DNA of 18,862 bases from JBGRQB01 sp041725875 (lineage in GTDB: Bacteria; Bacteroidota; Ignavibacteria; Ignavibacteriales; Melioribacteraceae): assembly GCA_041725875.1 (NCBI GenBank), contig JBGRQB010000075.1:1-18862 (forward strand), in the 5' to 3' direction. Shown piece by piece: positions 1 through 6,874 of this stretch (its first letter is position 1; every line of letters starts with the position of its first letter). Position numbers and translations under genes: made by a program. The notes beneath the pieces were generated by a model. It made no database searches, was not told the origin of the DNA, and saw nothing but the letters and a program-made list of their open reading frames with translations.

Positions 1-338
1 AATGCTTTCTCTTTATCCGGGATATGTTCAATAACATCACGAATTACTATCAGATCAAACTTTTCATCTACTTTTTTAACAGATTCAGAATCGGTGATAT
101 CACCTACCAGAACTTTTAAGGAAGGATTTTTCTGTTTAATTATATCAACTCTTCCTGCTTCAAGTTCAATTCCTGTAACATCTACATTTAATTTATCAAG
201 GAGATCTATAAACCCTGCTTCTGCACATCCGACTTCAAGAGTTTTTCTTTCTTTAAAATCAGGGATATGATTTTCAAAATATGGAATCAGATATGATTTT
301 GTATGTTCAATCTGTTCGTAAAAGTGTTTTTCTGCCAT
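1..338 (-). CDS. Class I SAM-dependent methyltransferase, C-terminus cut by the window edge
   Basis: The reverse strand from an ATG at 338 reads open to the left edge, about 112 codons with no stop. The protein begins MAEKHFYEQIEHTKSYLIPY. A motif I-like 'LEVGCAEAG' follows, then an acidic motif II 'VTGIELE', a 'VGDITD' segment, and 'FDLIVIRDVIEHIPDKEKA' (motif post-I/IV with DVIEHI), as in Methyltransf_11/23 proteins. These elements form the SAM-binding half of a Rossmann-fold methyltransferase. Substrate specificity lies in the missing C-terminus and cannot be judged. The DxIEHIPD style is common in methyltransferases of surface-polysaccharide clusters and ubiquinone-like methylases. The start has only a weak upstream purine stretch (AGATAGAACAAA). 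The family call is solid; the function is unknown. Confidence 0.85.
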   Translation of the reverse strand, partial: MAEKHFYEQIEHTKSYLIPYFENHIPDFKERKTLEVGCAEAGFIDLLDKLNVDVTGIELEAGRVDIIKQKNPSLKVLVGDITDSESVKKVDEKFDLIVIRDVIEHIPDKEKA

Positions 339-446
339 TTTGTTCTATCTGATAATTTTAGTCTCGAAATTATTAAGACGAAATTCAAATTACAAGTCAT
401 TTATTTATGATCTTAAATTATTTTACACTCTATTCTTTTCCAATAA

Positions 447-2102
447 TTAAAGTTTGTTCTTTTTAATCAGGTCTTTGATATATAATATTTCGGCATCTTC
501 ATCAAACTTATACTTCTTAAACAACTCTTTTGTAAACGGGAAATCTGGTTGAATAATATCACCACTCCGGGGATTTTTGGTTTTATACAAATCATAAGAT
601 TTTGACACCGAAAAGAGCAGTCTAGAATTTTTTAGTTCAAAATCAAAGCGACCAAATCCAAGATTGTATGCCTGCCGTGAAGCAACACCAACAATTTTTA
701 TATCTCCAATATTTTTTAGTAATCCTAAATATTGGAAGGCTCCGTCAAAAGTGGCCGGTGAAGTAACAACAATTATTTTAGGTGAATAAACCGGTTTTCC
801 GTTTTGTTTTTCTAAAATTTTAATTTCGCTAAAATGAGAACTGTTTTTAATATATTGCTTAATTCTTTCTTCAGGATTCTTAATTTCAGAAAGTTTGTTT
901 AATAAACGATTGTAAAATTTATAATCTCCTACTTTGCAAGAAGTTTTATTTTTCTCGTTAAATTTTTCTATTGTTTTTGAACTACTCTTCCTCAGATAGT
1001 TTTCAGAAATAAATTCACAGAAAACCTTCTTATTATTATAGTTCAAATATTTATCACCAAACAGTAGGTACAATGTCGGAAAAGTTGTAAACCCGAACCC
1101 TTTGTCGCTCTCTCTTAAATCAATAATTAAATGTTTCGAATTATTTTTTTTCATTTCCACAAGCATATCATAAAAAAGTCTTGTTAGAGAAGGGATATTT
1201 ATCATATTTTTTTCATACTCTTCTCTTTTAACATCAAGTTGAAATATTTTATAAGCCTGTAAAAACAAAAAAGAACAATTGCCACCTATATTTTTCATTT
1301 CTTCCATAGTTTCGCGTGCCCAGGTTGAAGTAAATTTTAAACAAGCAGCAGTGTTCTTATCATCCAGAAATTTATATGTAAACGGGATAATATTTCGTTT
1401 TGAATTCTTTTTTTTATTTATATCTATAAATCTATATTGTTCGAATTCTCTTTCATAACACATTATAACTTCCTTATTTGTACTATCAGGCAGAGCCGCC
1501 TCTATTGTTAATTTACCTTTAACCGAAGGAAATAACTGTTTGCACAGATCTAAATCTGTAAGATGTTTTTTTAACAAATACCATACTCCGGAAATATTTT
1601 CACAAGGTTGTACTTGTCGCATTCTTTTTAACAACTCATCAACTGTTACTCCGTTTACTGATTTGATTTCAGCTCCGATTAAAGAGTAATATTCGGGTAA
1701 ACTTTTCTTTATTATTAATCCGTCTGAAACAATTTTTAGTTCAACCGGTAAAATCTCTCTCATCCACTGCAATCTTCTAAACGGGGAATAGATAAATGTC
1801 TGTTTATCATTCACATTTACCACAAATTCAGAAACAATGAAATAGAATTCTTTTCTTGTCATTCCGGCAGGAGGAATTTTCTCTCGGCATTCATTAGCCT
1901 TAAGATGAAAAAACATTCTTCCGCCAAAACCATGATAAGGAGTCGGGTGAGTAGATTCGATTGTGTTTACGAGATAATTAAAATCTTGTAAAAGTTTTTT
2001 ACGTGGTATGTTATTTTGAGAAAGTGTAATTCCAATACAAAATATCATCAATATTAATAGTTTTGAAAGTATGTTTTTTGTACAACAGATTTCTCTCTGC
2101 AT
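447..2102 (-). CDS. Secreted S41 (C-terminal processing peptidase)-like protein, probably catalytically inactive
   Basis: A 551-residue protein with an N-terminal signal peptide (hydrophobic core about residues 12-28), so it is probably exported to the periplasm. The helical N-terminal part carries 'MTRKEFYFIVSEF', typical of bacterial S41 peptidases. A PDZ-like piece 'IGAEIKSVNGVTVDEL' lies near 142-157. The S41 core follows: 'LIIDLRE' at 325-331, where the family usually has DLRxNxGG, and 'VVTSPATFDGAFQYL' at 445-459. S41 enzymes usually have a conserved DGHT near the end of the N-terminal domain and a TFSA/TFSS nucleophile motif. Here these read DKQT (99-102) and TFDG (451-454), so the His and the Ser are replaced. 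A GGGGG ribosome binding site sits just upstream of the ATG. The fold assignment is fairly confident; loss of activity is inference. Confidence 0.72.
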   Translation of the reverse strand: MQREICCTKNILSKLLILMIFCIGITLSQNNIPRKKLLQDFNYLVNTIESTHPTPYHGFGGRMFFHLKANECREKIPPAGMTRKEFYFIVSEFVVNVNDKQTFIYSPFRRLQWMREILPVELKIVSDGLIIKKSLPEYYSLIGAEIKSVNGVTVDELLKRMRQVQPCENISGVWYLLKKHLTDLDLCKQLFPSVKGKLTIEAALPDSTNKEVIMCYEREFEQYRFIDINKKKNSKRNIIPFTYKFLDDKNTAACLKFTSTWARETMEEMKNIGGNCSFLFLQAYKIFQLDVKREEYEKNMINIPSLTRLFYDMLVEMKKNNSKHLIIDLRESDKGFGFTTFPTLYLLFGDKYLNYNNKKVFCEFISENYLRKSSSKTIEKFNEKNKTSCKVGDYKFYNRLLNKLSEIKNPEERIKQYIKNSSHFSEIKILEKQNGKPVYSPKIIVVTSPATFDGAFQYLGLLKNIGDIKIVGVASRQAYNLGFGRFDFELKNSRLLFSVSKSYDLYKTKNPRSGDIIQPDFPFTKELFKKYKFDEDAEILYIKDLIKKNKL

Positions 2103-2164
2103 TTTTCCCCCGAAATTTTAATATACAAAACTAAAGGGTGATCAGATTAAATACCAGAACAAAA

Positions 2165-2860
2165 TCACTTTTGATTATTACTCAGCTGCGGAAGTTTCAA
2201 CTTCGGGATCTTTATACTGTCTGCTCTTTTATCTTCTATCACTCTTACGGAAATAACTTTATCGTCATTTTTTAACAGAACCGGTATAAAGGTAGAAAGC
2301 AAGACACTAAAGGCAGTTACCATAACGCTTATAACTGTCCACTTAAACATCCTTTTGTTATGAAGTAATTCTTTATGAAGGGCAAATTCCGAGTTGGTCA
2401 TATAACCGTTCAAAACTATTTCAAGCAGAGAGCTTGAGGGAATTATTATTCTTCTGTTATATTTATAAAGCTTTGCGGAAAAGTTGGCATCATTAAATTC
2501 CGCTGAAGCGTAGGTTTCATTTTCTGTTATCTTTCCAAAAGAATTTATTTCTCTCTCTTCAGCAAGATAGATATATCCTCTTTTTTCAAGGTTCTCCAGT
2601 AAATTTACAGCTGTGTATAAATCGACTCTTATCTTTTTAATAAAGCTTTCTATTGTAAAATTTGTACCGTCAGAAAAATTACTGTTAAAGTATTCAGAAT
2701 TAATCATTACGGTTGTATAATCCTGTTCAACTTCAAAGTAATAATATTCATTAATGTGTTCATCAAGTATATTGTCAAGAATCACCAAAGCTGAATTATC
2801 ATTATGAAGTTTGATAATATTTTCTATTATGCTTTTTTCATATTTACTGAGAGATTTCAT
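2165..2860 (-). CDS. Unrecognised 231-residue protein with one C-terminal transmembrane segment
   Basis: I do not recognise a family. The first 170 residues are soluble and mixed helix/strand. Residues 70-100 ('ESFIKKIRVDLYTAVNLLEN' then 'LEKRGYIYLAEE') resemble a small winged-helix pattern: helix, recognition-like helix, then a wing with GYI. This is only suggestive. A transmembrane helix covers about residues 172-196, followed by a 35-residue charged tail with several KLPKL-like basic/proline stretches. No signal peptide is visible, so the N-terminus is likely cytoplasmic. The ribosome binding site AGAAGGA directly abuts the ATG, which is unusually close, but no alternative start lies nearby. 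A 28-bp imperfect palindrome lies upstream (2881-2908). A membrane-anchored regulator is possible but unproven. Confidence 0.75.
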   Translation of the reverse strand: MKSLSKYEKSIIENIIKLHNDNSALVILDNILDEHINEYYYFEVEQDYTTVMINSEYFNSNFSDGTNFTIESFIKKIRVDLYTAVNLLENLEKRGYIYLAEEREINSFGKITENETYASAEFNDANFSAKLYKYNRRIIIPSSSLLEIVLNGYMTNSEFALHKELLHNKRMFKWTVISVMVTAFSVLLSTFIPVLLKNDDKVISVRVIEDKRADSIKIPKLKLPQLSNNQK

Positions 2861-2880
2861 TCCTTCTAAATTTAGTTTAA

Positions 2881-2908
2881 GTTAGTTTAATGCCGGCGTA
2901 AAACTAAC
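2881..2908. promoter_or_regulatory. 28-bp imperfect palindrome between the GNAT gene and the TM protein gene
   Basis: Arms GTTAGTTT (2881-2888) and AAACTAAC (2901-2908) are perfectly inverted. The centre GCCGGC (2892-2897) is itself palindromic about the same axis, leaving one mismatch pair and one T/G pair between arm and centre. It follows the GNAT stop codon and precedes the 2860 start on the minus strand. It could be a terminator for the upstream operon (no strong T-tract follows) or a protein-binding site for the downstream gene. TTAGTTTAA is also directly repeated at 2872-2880 and 2882-2890. Confidence 0.4.
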
Positions 2909-2947
2909 CAAGGATTATTAAAGATTCAACCTGTTAAATTTGTCGGT

Positions 2948-3436
2948 TCAGGCATTGTATGACAATACTCTGTTTTCATGTTTTTCACCATCAAGTTCAA
3001 AGTAAATTTCCCCGATATCTTTGAAGCCCAGGTGTTTATAAAATGAAATTGCATTTGAGTTATGGACAAGCGCTGAAAGCCAGCAGTTGTTTCCATATTT
3101 TGCCATCATTTCTTGTATAAGCTTTTTGCCAATTCCCTTTCCGTGAAAATGTTCCTGCACATACAGAGTCTCTATTTCGTACCCGTTAGATTTATCTTCG
3201 TAAAAAGATTCTTTATCAATAAGTATATAGCCTGTTAAATGTTCTTTTTCTTCAAACACCAGTATCTTAATATTTTCCTTTTCAAGCAGATCTGTAAAAT
3301 GTTGTTCTGTAAAGTGTGACAAAACATAACGTGAAAATGTAGTACGAATTCCGCTAACGGCATAAGTGTTAAGCCAGACTTCAATTGAAAGTGCCGCTAA
3401 ATTTATACAATCTTTTTTTACTGCTTCTCTAATCAT
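2948..3436 (-). CDS. GNAT-family N-acetyltransferase
   Basis: A 162-residue protein that fits a single GNAT domain. It starts MIREAVKKDCINLAALSIEV, the usual first strand and helix. Strand 'LTGYILIDKE' leads into 'ETLYVQEHFHGKGIGKKLIQ' (motif A, with the acetyl-CoA pyrophosphate loop HGKGIG). The C-terminal part has 'LSALVHNSNAISFYKHLGF', the standard motif B region with the N..A..FY...GF signature. The expected reaction is transfer of acetyl from acetyl-CoA to an amine, in the cytoplasm; the substrate cannot be told. The gene is the last of a tight run with 3448-3675 (11-nt gap) and 3696-4100, so it is probably co-transcribed with them. An AGGA ribosome binding site lies 10 nt before the start. 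Confidence 0.9.
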   Translation of the reverse strand: MIREAVKKDCINLAALSIEVWLNTYAVSGIRTTFSRYVLSHFTEQHFTDLLEKENIKILVFEEKEHLTGYILIDKESFYEDKSNGYEIETLYVQEHFHGKGIGKKLIQEMMAKYGNNCWLSALVHNSNAISFYKHLGFKDIGEIYFELDGEKHENRVLSYNA

Positions 3437-3447
3437 AAACTCTGATC

Positions 3448-3675
3448 CTAATTATTTAATTTCAGCAGATTCCCGTCATTAAGCAACTGAAAATGTGCTA
3501 ATATATTTTTTTCACTATCCCTTAAAATTATAATTTTCACTCTTCCGTTTTCTGTCACCTCAGATAATTCAGCCGAGGGAACAGTTGAGCTGTCTTCACT
3601 TAAAAACTGTTCAATGGCTTTTTCTTTAAGCTTTGCTATATCGATTACTTCTTTTGTTTTTTTATTCTTTTTCAT
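3448..3675 (-). CDS. Small 75-residue protein of unknown function
   Basis: I do not recognise this protein. It starts with a lysine-rich stretch (MKKNKKTKEVIDIAKLKEKA) and an amphipathic helix, then an acidic Ser-rich linker. It ends in what looks like a beta meander: 'GRVKIIILRDSEKNILAHFQ' and 'LLNDGNLLKLNN'. No membrane segment or signal peptide is seen. It lies between a thioesterase gene (20-nt gap upstream) and a GNAT gene (11-nt gap downstream) on the same strand, which supports a real, co-expressed gene. The product may be a small accessory protein of either enzyme, but nothing in the sequence proves this. Confidence 0.65.
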   Translation of the reverse strand: MKKNKKTKEVIDIAKLKEKAIEQFLSEDSSTVPSAELSEVTENGRVKIIILRDSEKNILAHFQLLNDGNLLKLNN

Positions 3676-3695
3676 TGCATTTACATTCTTATTTT

Positions 3696-4100
3696 TTATT
3701 TAGAGTCTTCGGGCAAAAGATCCATAATCTCCTGCGGTATTCTTAATGGTCTTTTTGTATCAGAATCGAGCAAACACCATTTTGTAACTGCCTGTACAAC
3801 TATTTTGTTTGTCTTGGCATTTCTAAATTCAACAGCACGATTTGAAGTTGAGCCTTCCAGATTTTGAATATAAGTCTCTGCAATTAAAGTATCACCAAGC
3901 AAAGATGGTCTTTTATATTCAACAAAATGATTAACCACCACCCAGATATATGTTCGTGACAATCCCGGTTCAAGAACATCACACCAATGCTCTCTTGATA
4001 TATCCTGAATCCATTTTACATAAACTACATTGTTTACGTGATTAAGTTCATCTATATGTTCTTTGGTAACTTCTATCTCTTTTTTGTATCGCAGTTCCAT
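3696..4100 (-). CDS. Hotdog-fold acyl-CoA thioesterase (4HBT / YbgC-like)
   Basis: A 134-residue protein of the usual length for a single hotdog domain. The N-terminal signature 'IDELNHVNNVVYVKWIQD' (16-33) matches the 4-hydroxybenzoyl-CoA thioesterase family. D17 sits where that family has its catalytic Asp, followed by the HVNN..Y..W helix. The usual Gly before HVNN is Asn here. The strands 'YIWVVVNHFVEYKRPSLLGD' and 'TSNRAVEFRNAKTNKIV' complete the fold. The expected activity is hydrolysis of a short or aromatic acyl-CoA in the cytoplasm. It is the first gene of the short operon thioesterase - unknown - GNAT. The ribosome binding site is weak (GGGAAAATATT). The specific substrate is not known. 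Confidence 0.9.
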   Translation of the reverse strand: MELRYKKEIEVTKEHIDELNHVNNVVYVKWIQDISREHWCDVLEPGLSRTYIWVVVNHFVEYKRPSLLGDTLIAETYIQNLEGSTSNRAVEFRNAKTNKIVVQAVTKWCLLDSDTKRPLRIPQEIMDLLPEDSK

Positions 4101-4275
4101 AATATTTTCCCGATAATATTTTTGCTTTGTAAAGATAAAACCATTTAATTGAAAATCATAATATACCGACTAAAATCGTTTTTGTGTCTGTATAATATGT
4201 TGTCCAAATTTATCTTCTCCTTTATAAAATTCCTATGTCGTTTTGGGTACACCAGATTTTTTAAGTGTTTGGTGG

Positions 4276-4346
4276 GTATGACAAAATGTCATACTTCCCC
4301 CTGTATAGTTATACCGGATTTATCTCGGAGTTGTATCGGAGTTATA
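4276..4346. repeat. Intergenic repeat cluster: small palindrome plus tandem 11-mer
   Basis: The non-coding stretch 4101-4476 holds several short repeats. GTATGACA (4276-4283) and TGTCATAC (4287-4294) form a perfect 8-bp hairpin around AAA. TCGGAGTTGTA (4325-4335) is followed directly by TCGGAGTTATA (4336-4346), a tandem with one mismatch. GTTATACC occurs at 4308-4315 and 4341-4348. The block is more GC-rich than its surroundings and resembles a decayed intergenic repeat unit. The 67-codon open frame crossing it has no coding character. Apart from this block and the terminator at 4368-4392 I see nothing else in the stretch. Confidence 0.45.
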
Positions 4347-4367
4347 CCCTAGTTGTAATTTTAAACA

Positions 4368-4392
4368 AAAGTCTGCCATTTTGGCAGACTTT
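4368..4392 (-). terminator. Rho-independent terminator (bidirectional form) closing the export operon
   Basis: The sequence AAAGTCTGCCA (4368-4378) and TGGCAGACTTT (4382-4392) form a perfect 11-bp stem with a TTT loop. On the minus strand the stem is followed by TTTTGTTTAAAA, a good U-tract. It lies 84 nt beyond the stop of the methyltransferase that ends the MarR operon, so it most likely terminates that transcript. The A-rich left flank would also let it work partly on the plus strand. Confidence 0.8.
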
Positions 4393-4476
4393 ATCCCAAG
4401 TCAGATTAATTTGGAGTATTTCTTTTTGCACTATTTAGGATCTGATTTGGAGGTATAATCACTTATTTTTTATAAA

Positions 4477-5103
4477 CTATTTTTCAACACTAAACTGATA
4501 CATATAAAAATGCCCCAGATCAGTCAGTTTTAATTTCTTAAATCTTTGATTTAGTACTATTTTTTCAAGTTCATCCGGTGATATTCTTAAATGCAGAGGA
4601 GGGCCAAATCCGTTCTCCTCTTTTTTGCAGTCAATTGTTATCATACGCCCTTCCGGTTTCAGAACACGAAATATCTCTTTAAACAAATCGTCTCCGGTTG
4701 CTTCCAAACTGAGAGTATGAAGCACTGTGGAGATCAGACAGATATCAATTGAATCACTTTCAAGAGGCAGAGGTTTTGTGATATCACTCTTTATCGCTTT
4801 TATATTTTTCACCCCGACTTCTTTTGCATTTTTGTTCAAAGCATCAATTGTTTCTTCCATAACATCCAGCGCATAGACAAATCCATCTTCTCCTACATAA
4901 TTTCTTGCCTGTACAGCATATTCCCCTGCTCCACATCCCAGATCTAGAAAAACATTCCCCGGTTTGATATCAAACTCTCTAAATACAAAACTTTGATTGT
5001 GCATATGAAAACTGGTAGGTCCCCTGCCGGCTTTTTTATTATTCATATGTACAGATCCGTGTATAAGGTTTTGTTTTTCAGAATAGTTCTTATAATCTTT
5101 CAT
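4477..5103 (-). CDS. Class I SAM-dependent methyltransferase (UbiE/Methyltransf_11-like)
   Basis: A 208-residue protein with SAM-binding motif I 'VFLDLGCGAG' (51-60), motif II 'VYALDVMEET' around 76-85, 'IKSDITKPLPLESDSIDICL' (motif post-II/III) and 'EIFRVLKPEGRMITIDCKKE' (the RVLKPGG helix-turn-strand of the family). This is a complete cytoplasmic methyltransferase of ordinary length. The N-terminus is His/Asn-rich (HGSVHMNNKK, SFHMHNQ). A metal- or metalloid-related role is conceivable, but no Cys pattern supports an arsenite methylase. It is the last gene of the MarR operon, 34 nt after the ABC gene at 5138-6874, with AAAGGAAC as ribosome binding site. Placement with three exporters suggests it modifies the exported or toxic compound; that is inference. 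Confidence 0.88.
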   Translation of the reverse strand: MKDYKNYSEKQNLIHGSVHMNNKKAGRGPTSFHMHNQSFVFREFDIKPGNVFLDLGCGAGEYAVQARNYVGEDGFVYALDVMEETIDALNKNAKEVGVKNIKAIKSDITKPLPLESDSIDICLISTVLHTLSLEATGDDLFKEIFRVLKPEGRMITIDCKKEENGFGPPLHLRISPDELEKIVLNQRFKKLKLTDLGHFYMYQFSVEK

Positions 5104-5137
5104 TTACAGTTCCTTTTAGTTCGTAATTTTTAATTAT

Positions 5138-6874
5138 TTAAACAGCGCAGTTGCTTATTTTCCAGCCAACAGCATTTTGTTGTGTCTGCCACATCTGATG
5201 ATATAAACTTTTGTTACCGAGCAATTCTTCGTGTTTTCCTTCCTCTTTTATTTTTCCATTTTCCAGTACAACTATTTTATCAGCATTTTTAATTGTTTTT
5301 AATCTGTGAGCAATTACAATAACAGTCTTGTTTTCAAGGAGTTTTGATATTGCATTCTGAATAAATATTTCATTTTCCGGATCAAGAGATGCTGTTGCTT
5401 CATCAAGTAATATAACAGGAGCGTTTTTTAACATTGCCCTGGCAATTGATATTCTCTGCTGTTCGCCGCCTGAAAGATTGGCTCCGTTTTCTCCAACCAT
5501 TGTGTTGTAACCGTTGGGGAGTTTTAATATAAAATCGTGACAATTAGCTTTTTTAGCTGCTTCTATTATTTCACTTTCAGATGCATCCGGTTTACCAATT
5601 TTTATGTTGTTAAAAATTGTATCTCTGAAAAGAACCACGTTTTGAAAAACCATACTGATTTCTTTAAGTACTTTTTCAGAATCGATGTTCTTAATGTTAC
5701 GGCCTCCCAGTTTTATGTTACCGCTGTCAGTATCAAAAAATCGGGCTATAAGGTTAGTCATTGTGGTTTTACCAGATCCGGATGGACCAACAAATGCGGT
5801 AAGACTTTTTTCTTTAATTTTCAGATTAATATTATTGAGCACCTTTTTCTCATTGTAAGAAAAAGAAATGTTTTTGAACTCTATGTTATGATCTTCAAAC
5901 TGAGTTGTGTTTCCTGTGCCGCTTAGTAAGTTTTCATTAAAAATCTCCTGTACTTTTTGTCCGGCAATTGAAAAATATTTTACCTTCACATAGTTAACAG
6001 ACAATGTTTTGAGGTTTTCAAAAAAGCGGGAACTGATAATTATAAATATCAGAAAAGTTTTTCCTGTAAGAATGCCGCCTGATATGTAATATGAACCTGC
6101 CAGTATCAGCATTACCAATCCGAAATCGATTGATATGCCGGCAAAAACCATTACCGGACTTAACGTACCTTCTGTCTTTAAACTCTTTATTCTGAAGTCA
6201 TTCATATTTTCAACAAGATCGTTGAATTTTTTCTGTGAAGTATTAAACGATTTTATAAATTTAATTCCGTTTACAAATTCAAGCAGACTGTCAGCCAGCT
6301 GCTCTGATGACAGATATAAAGCCTTCCCCTGTTTAGCCATAATATTTCTTGCCCAAACAAGTATACCAAATGCAAGAGGCATAGTTATTATAGTTGCTAT
6401 TGCCATTCTGTAATCAATGAAAAAGAGTCCGAACCCTACCAGCAGACTTAGCACAAATGTGGATACCATTTCAGGAAGAAGCATTGTTACAATCATTTCC
6501 AGCTTGTTTACATTTTCAAGAGTTTTATTAGAAAGCTCGCCTGTGTTGTGAGTATTAAAAAAACCGAGTGAAAGTTTCCTGATATGTTCTCCGAGTCTGA
6601 GACGCAGATCCTTAATCATCAAAGTGCCCTCTTTTCTGGCAAAGGTAATATTCAAAAAAGAGAAGAATATTCTGAAAACCGCACTTGCTATTATCATTCC
6701 CGAATAATTAAGCAGCTTATCAGTTGTAAAAGCATTATCCATAATGTCGCAAAGAACAAAATATAAAACCGCAAAAGGGATTGATCCGAAGAGAGCTTCC
6801 AAAACAGAAATCAGAGCTACTCTGAATATTTTTATATTGTTGTTGTCAGTAATCATTTTCAAAGTCTTAAACAT
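5138..6874 (-). CDS. ABC exporter half-transporter, fused TMD-NBD (partner of the 6867-8657 product)
   Basis: A 578-residue type IV ABC half-exporter. Six hydrophobic segments lie in residues 15-310 (for example 17-41, 56-78, 136-155, 157-175, 240-265, 270-290). The ATPase follows, with Walker A GPSGSGKT (363-370), Q-loop Q411, signature LSGGE (467-471), Walker B VILLDE (487-492) with catalytic Glu492, D-loop ASLD and switch His523. All catalytic elements are present. Its start overlaps the end of the upstream ABC gene by 8 nt, and GAGGAG precedes the ATG. This points to translational coupling and a heterodimer. The pair looks like the multidrug/siderophore exporter branch that includes YbtPQ and IrtAB. 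The substrate is unknown; context argues for export of a small molecule. Confidence 0.93.
   Translation of the reverse strand: MFKTLKMITDNNNIKIFRVALISVLEALFGSIPFAVLYFVLCDIMDNAFTTDKLLNYSGMIIASAVFRIFFSFLNITFARKEGTLMIKDLRLRLGEHIRKLSLGFFNTHNTGELSNKTLENVNKLEMIVTMLLPEMVSTFVLSLLVGFGLFFIDYRMAIATIITMPLAFGILVWARNIMAKQGKALYLSSEQLADSLLEFVNGIKFIKSFNTSQKKFNDLVENMNDFRIKSLKTEGTLSPVMVFAGISIDFGLVMLILAGSYYISGGILTGKTFLIFIIISSRFFENLKTLSVNYVKVKYFSIAGQKVQEIFNENLLSGTGNTTQFEDHNIEFKNISFSYNEKKVLNNINLKIKEKSLTAFVGPSGSGKTTMTNLIARFFDTDSGNIKLGGRNIKNIDSEKVLKEISMVFQNVVLFRDTIFNNIKIGKPDASESEIIEAAKKANCHDFILKLPNGYNTMVGENGANLSGGEQQRISIARAMLKNAPVILLDEATASLDPENEIFIQNAISKLLENKTVIVIAHRLKTIKNADKIVVLENGKIKEEGKHEELLGNKSLYHQMWQTQQNAVGWKISNCAV

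Noticed and set aside
4149..4352. Plus-strand open frame of 67 codons in the intergenic region
   Set aside because: It crosses the repeat block, has no ribosome binding site, a Cys/Phe/Ile-biased composition typical of chance frames in AT-rich DNA, and no recognisable domain.
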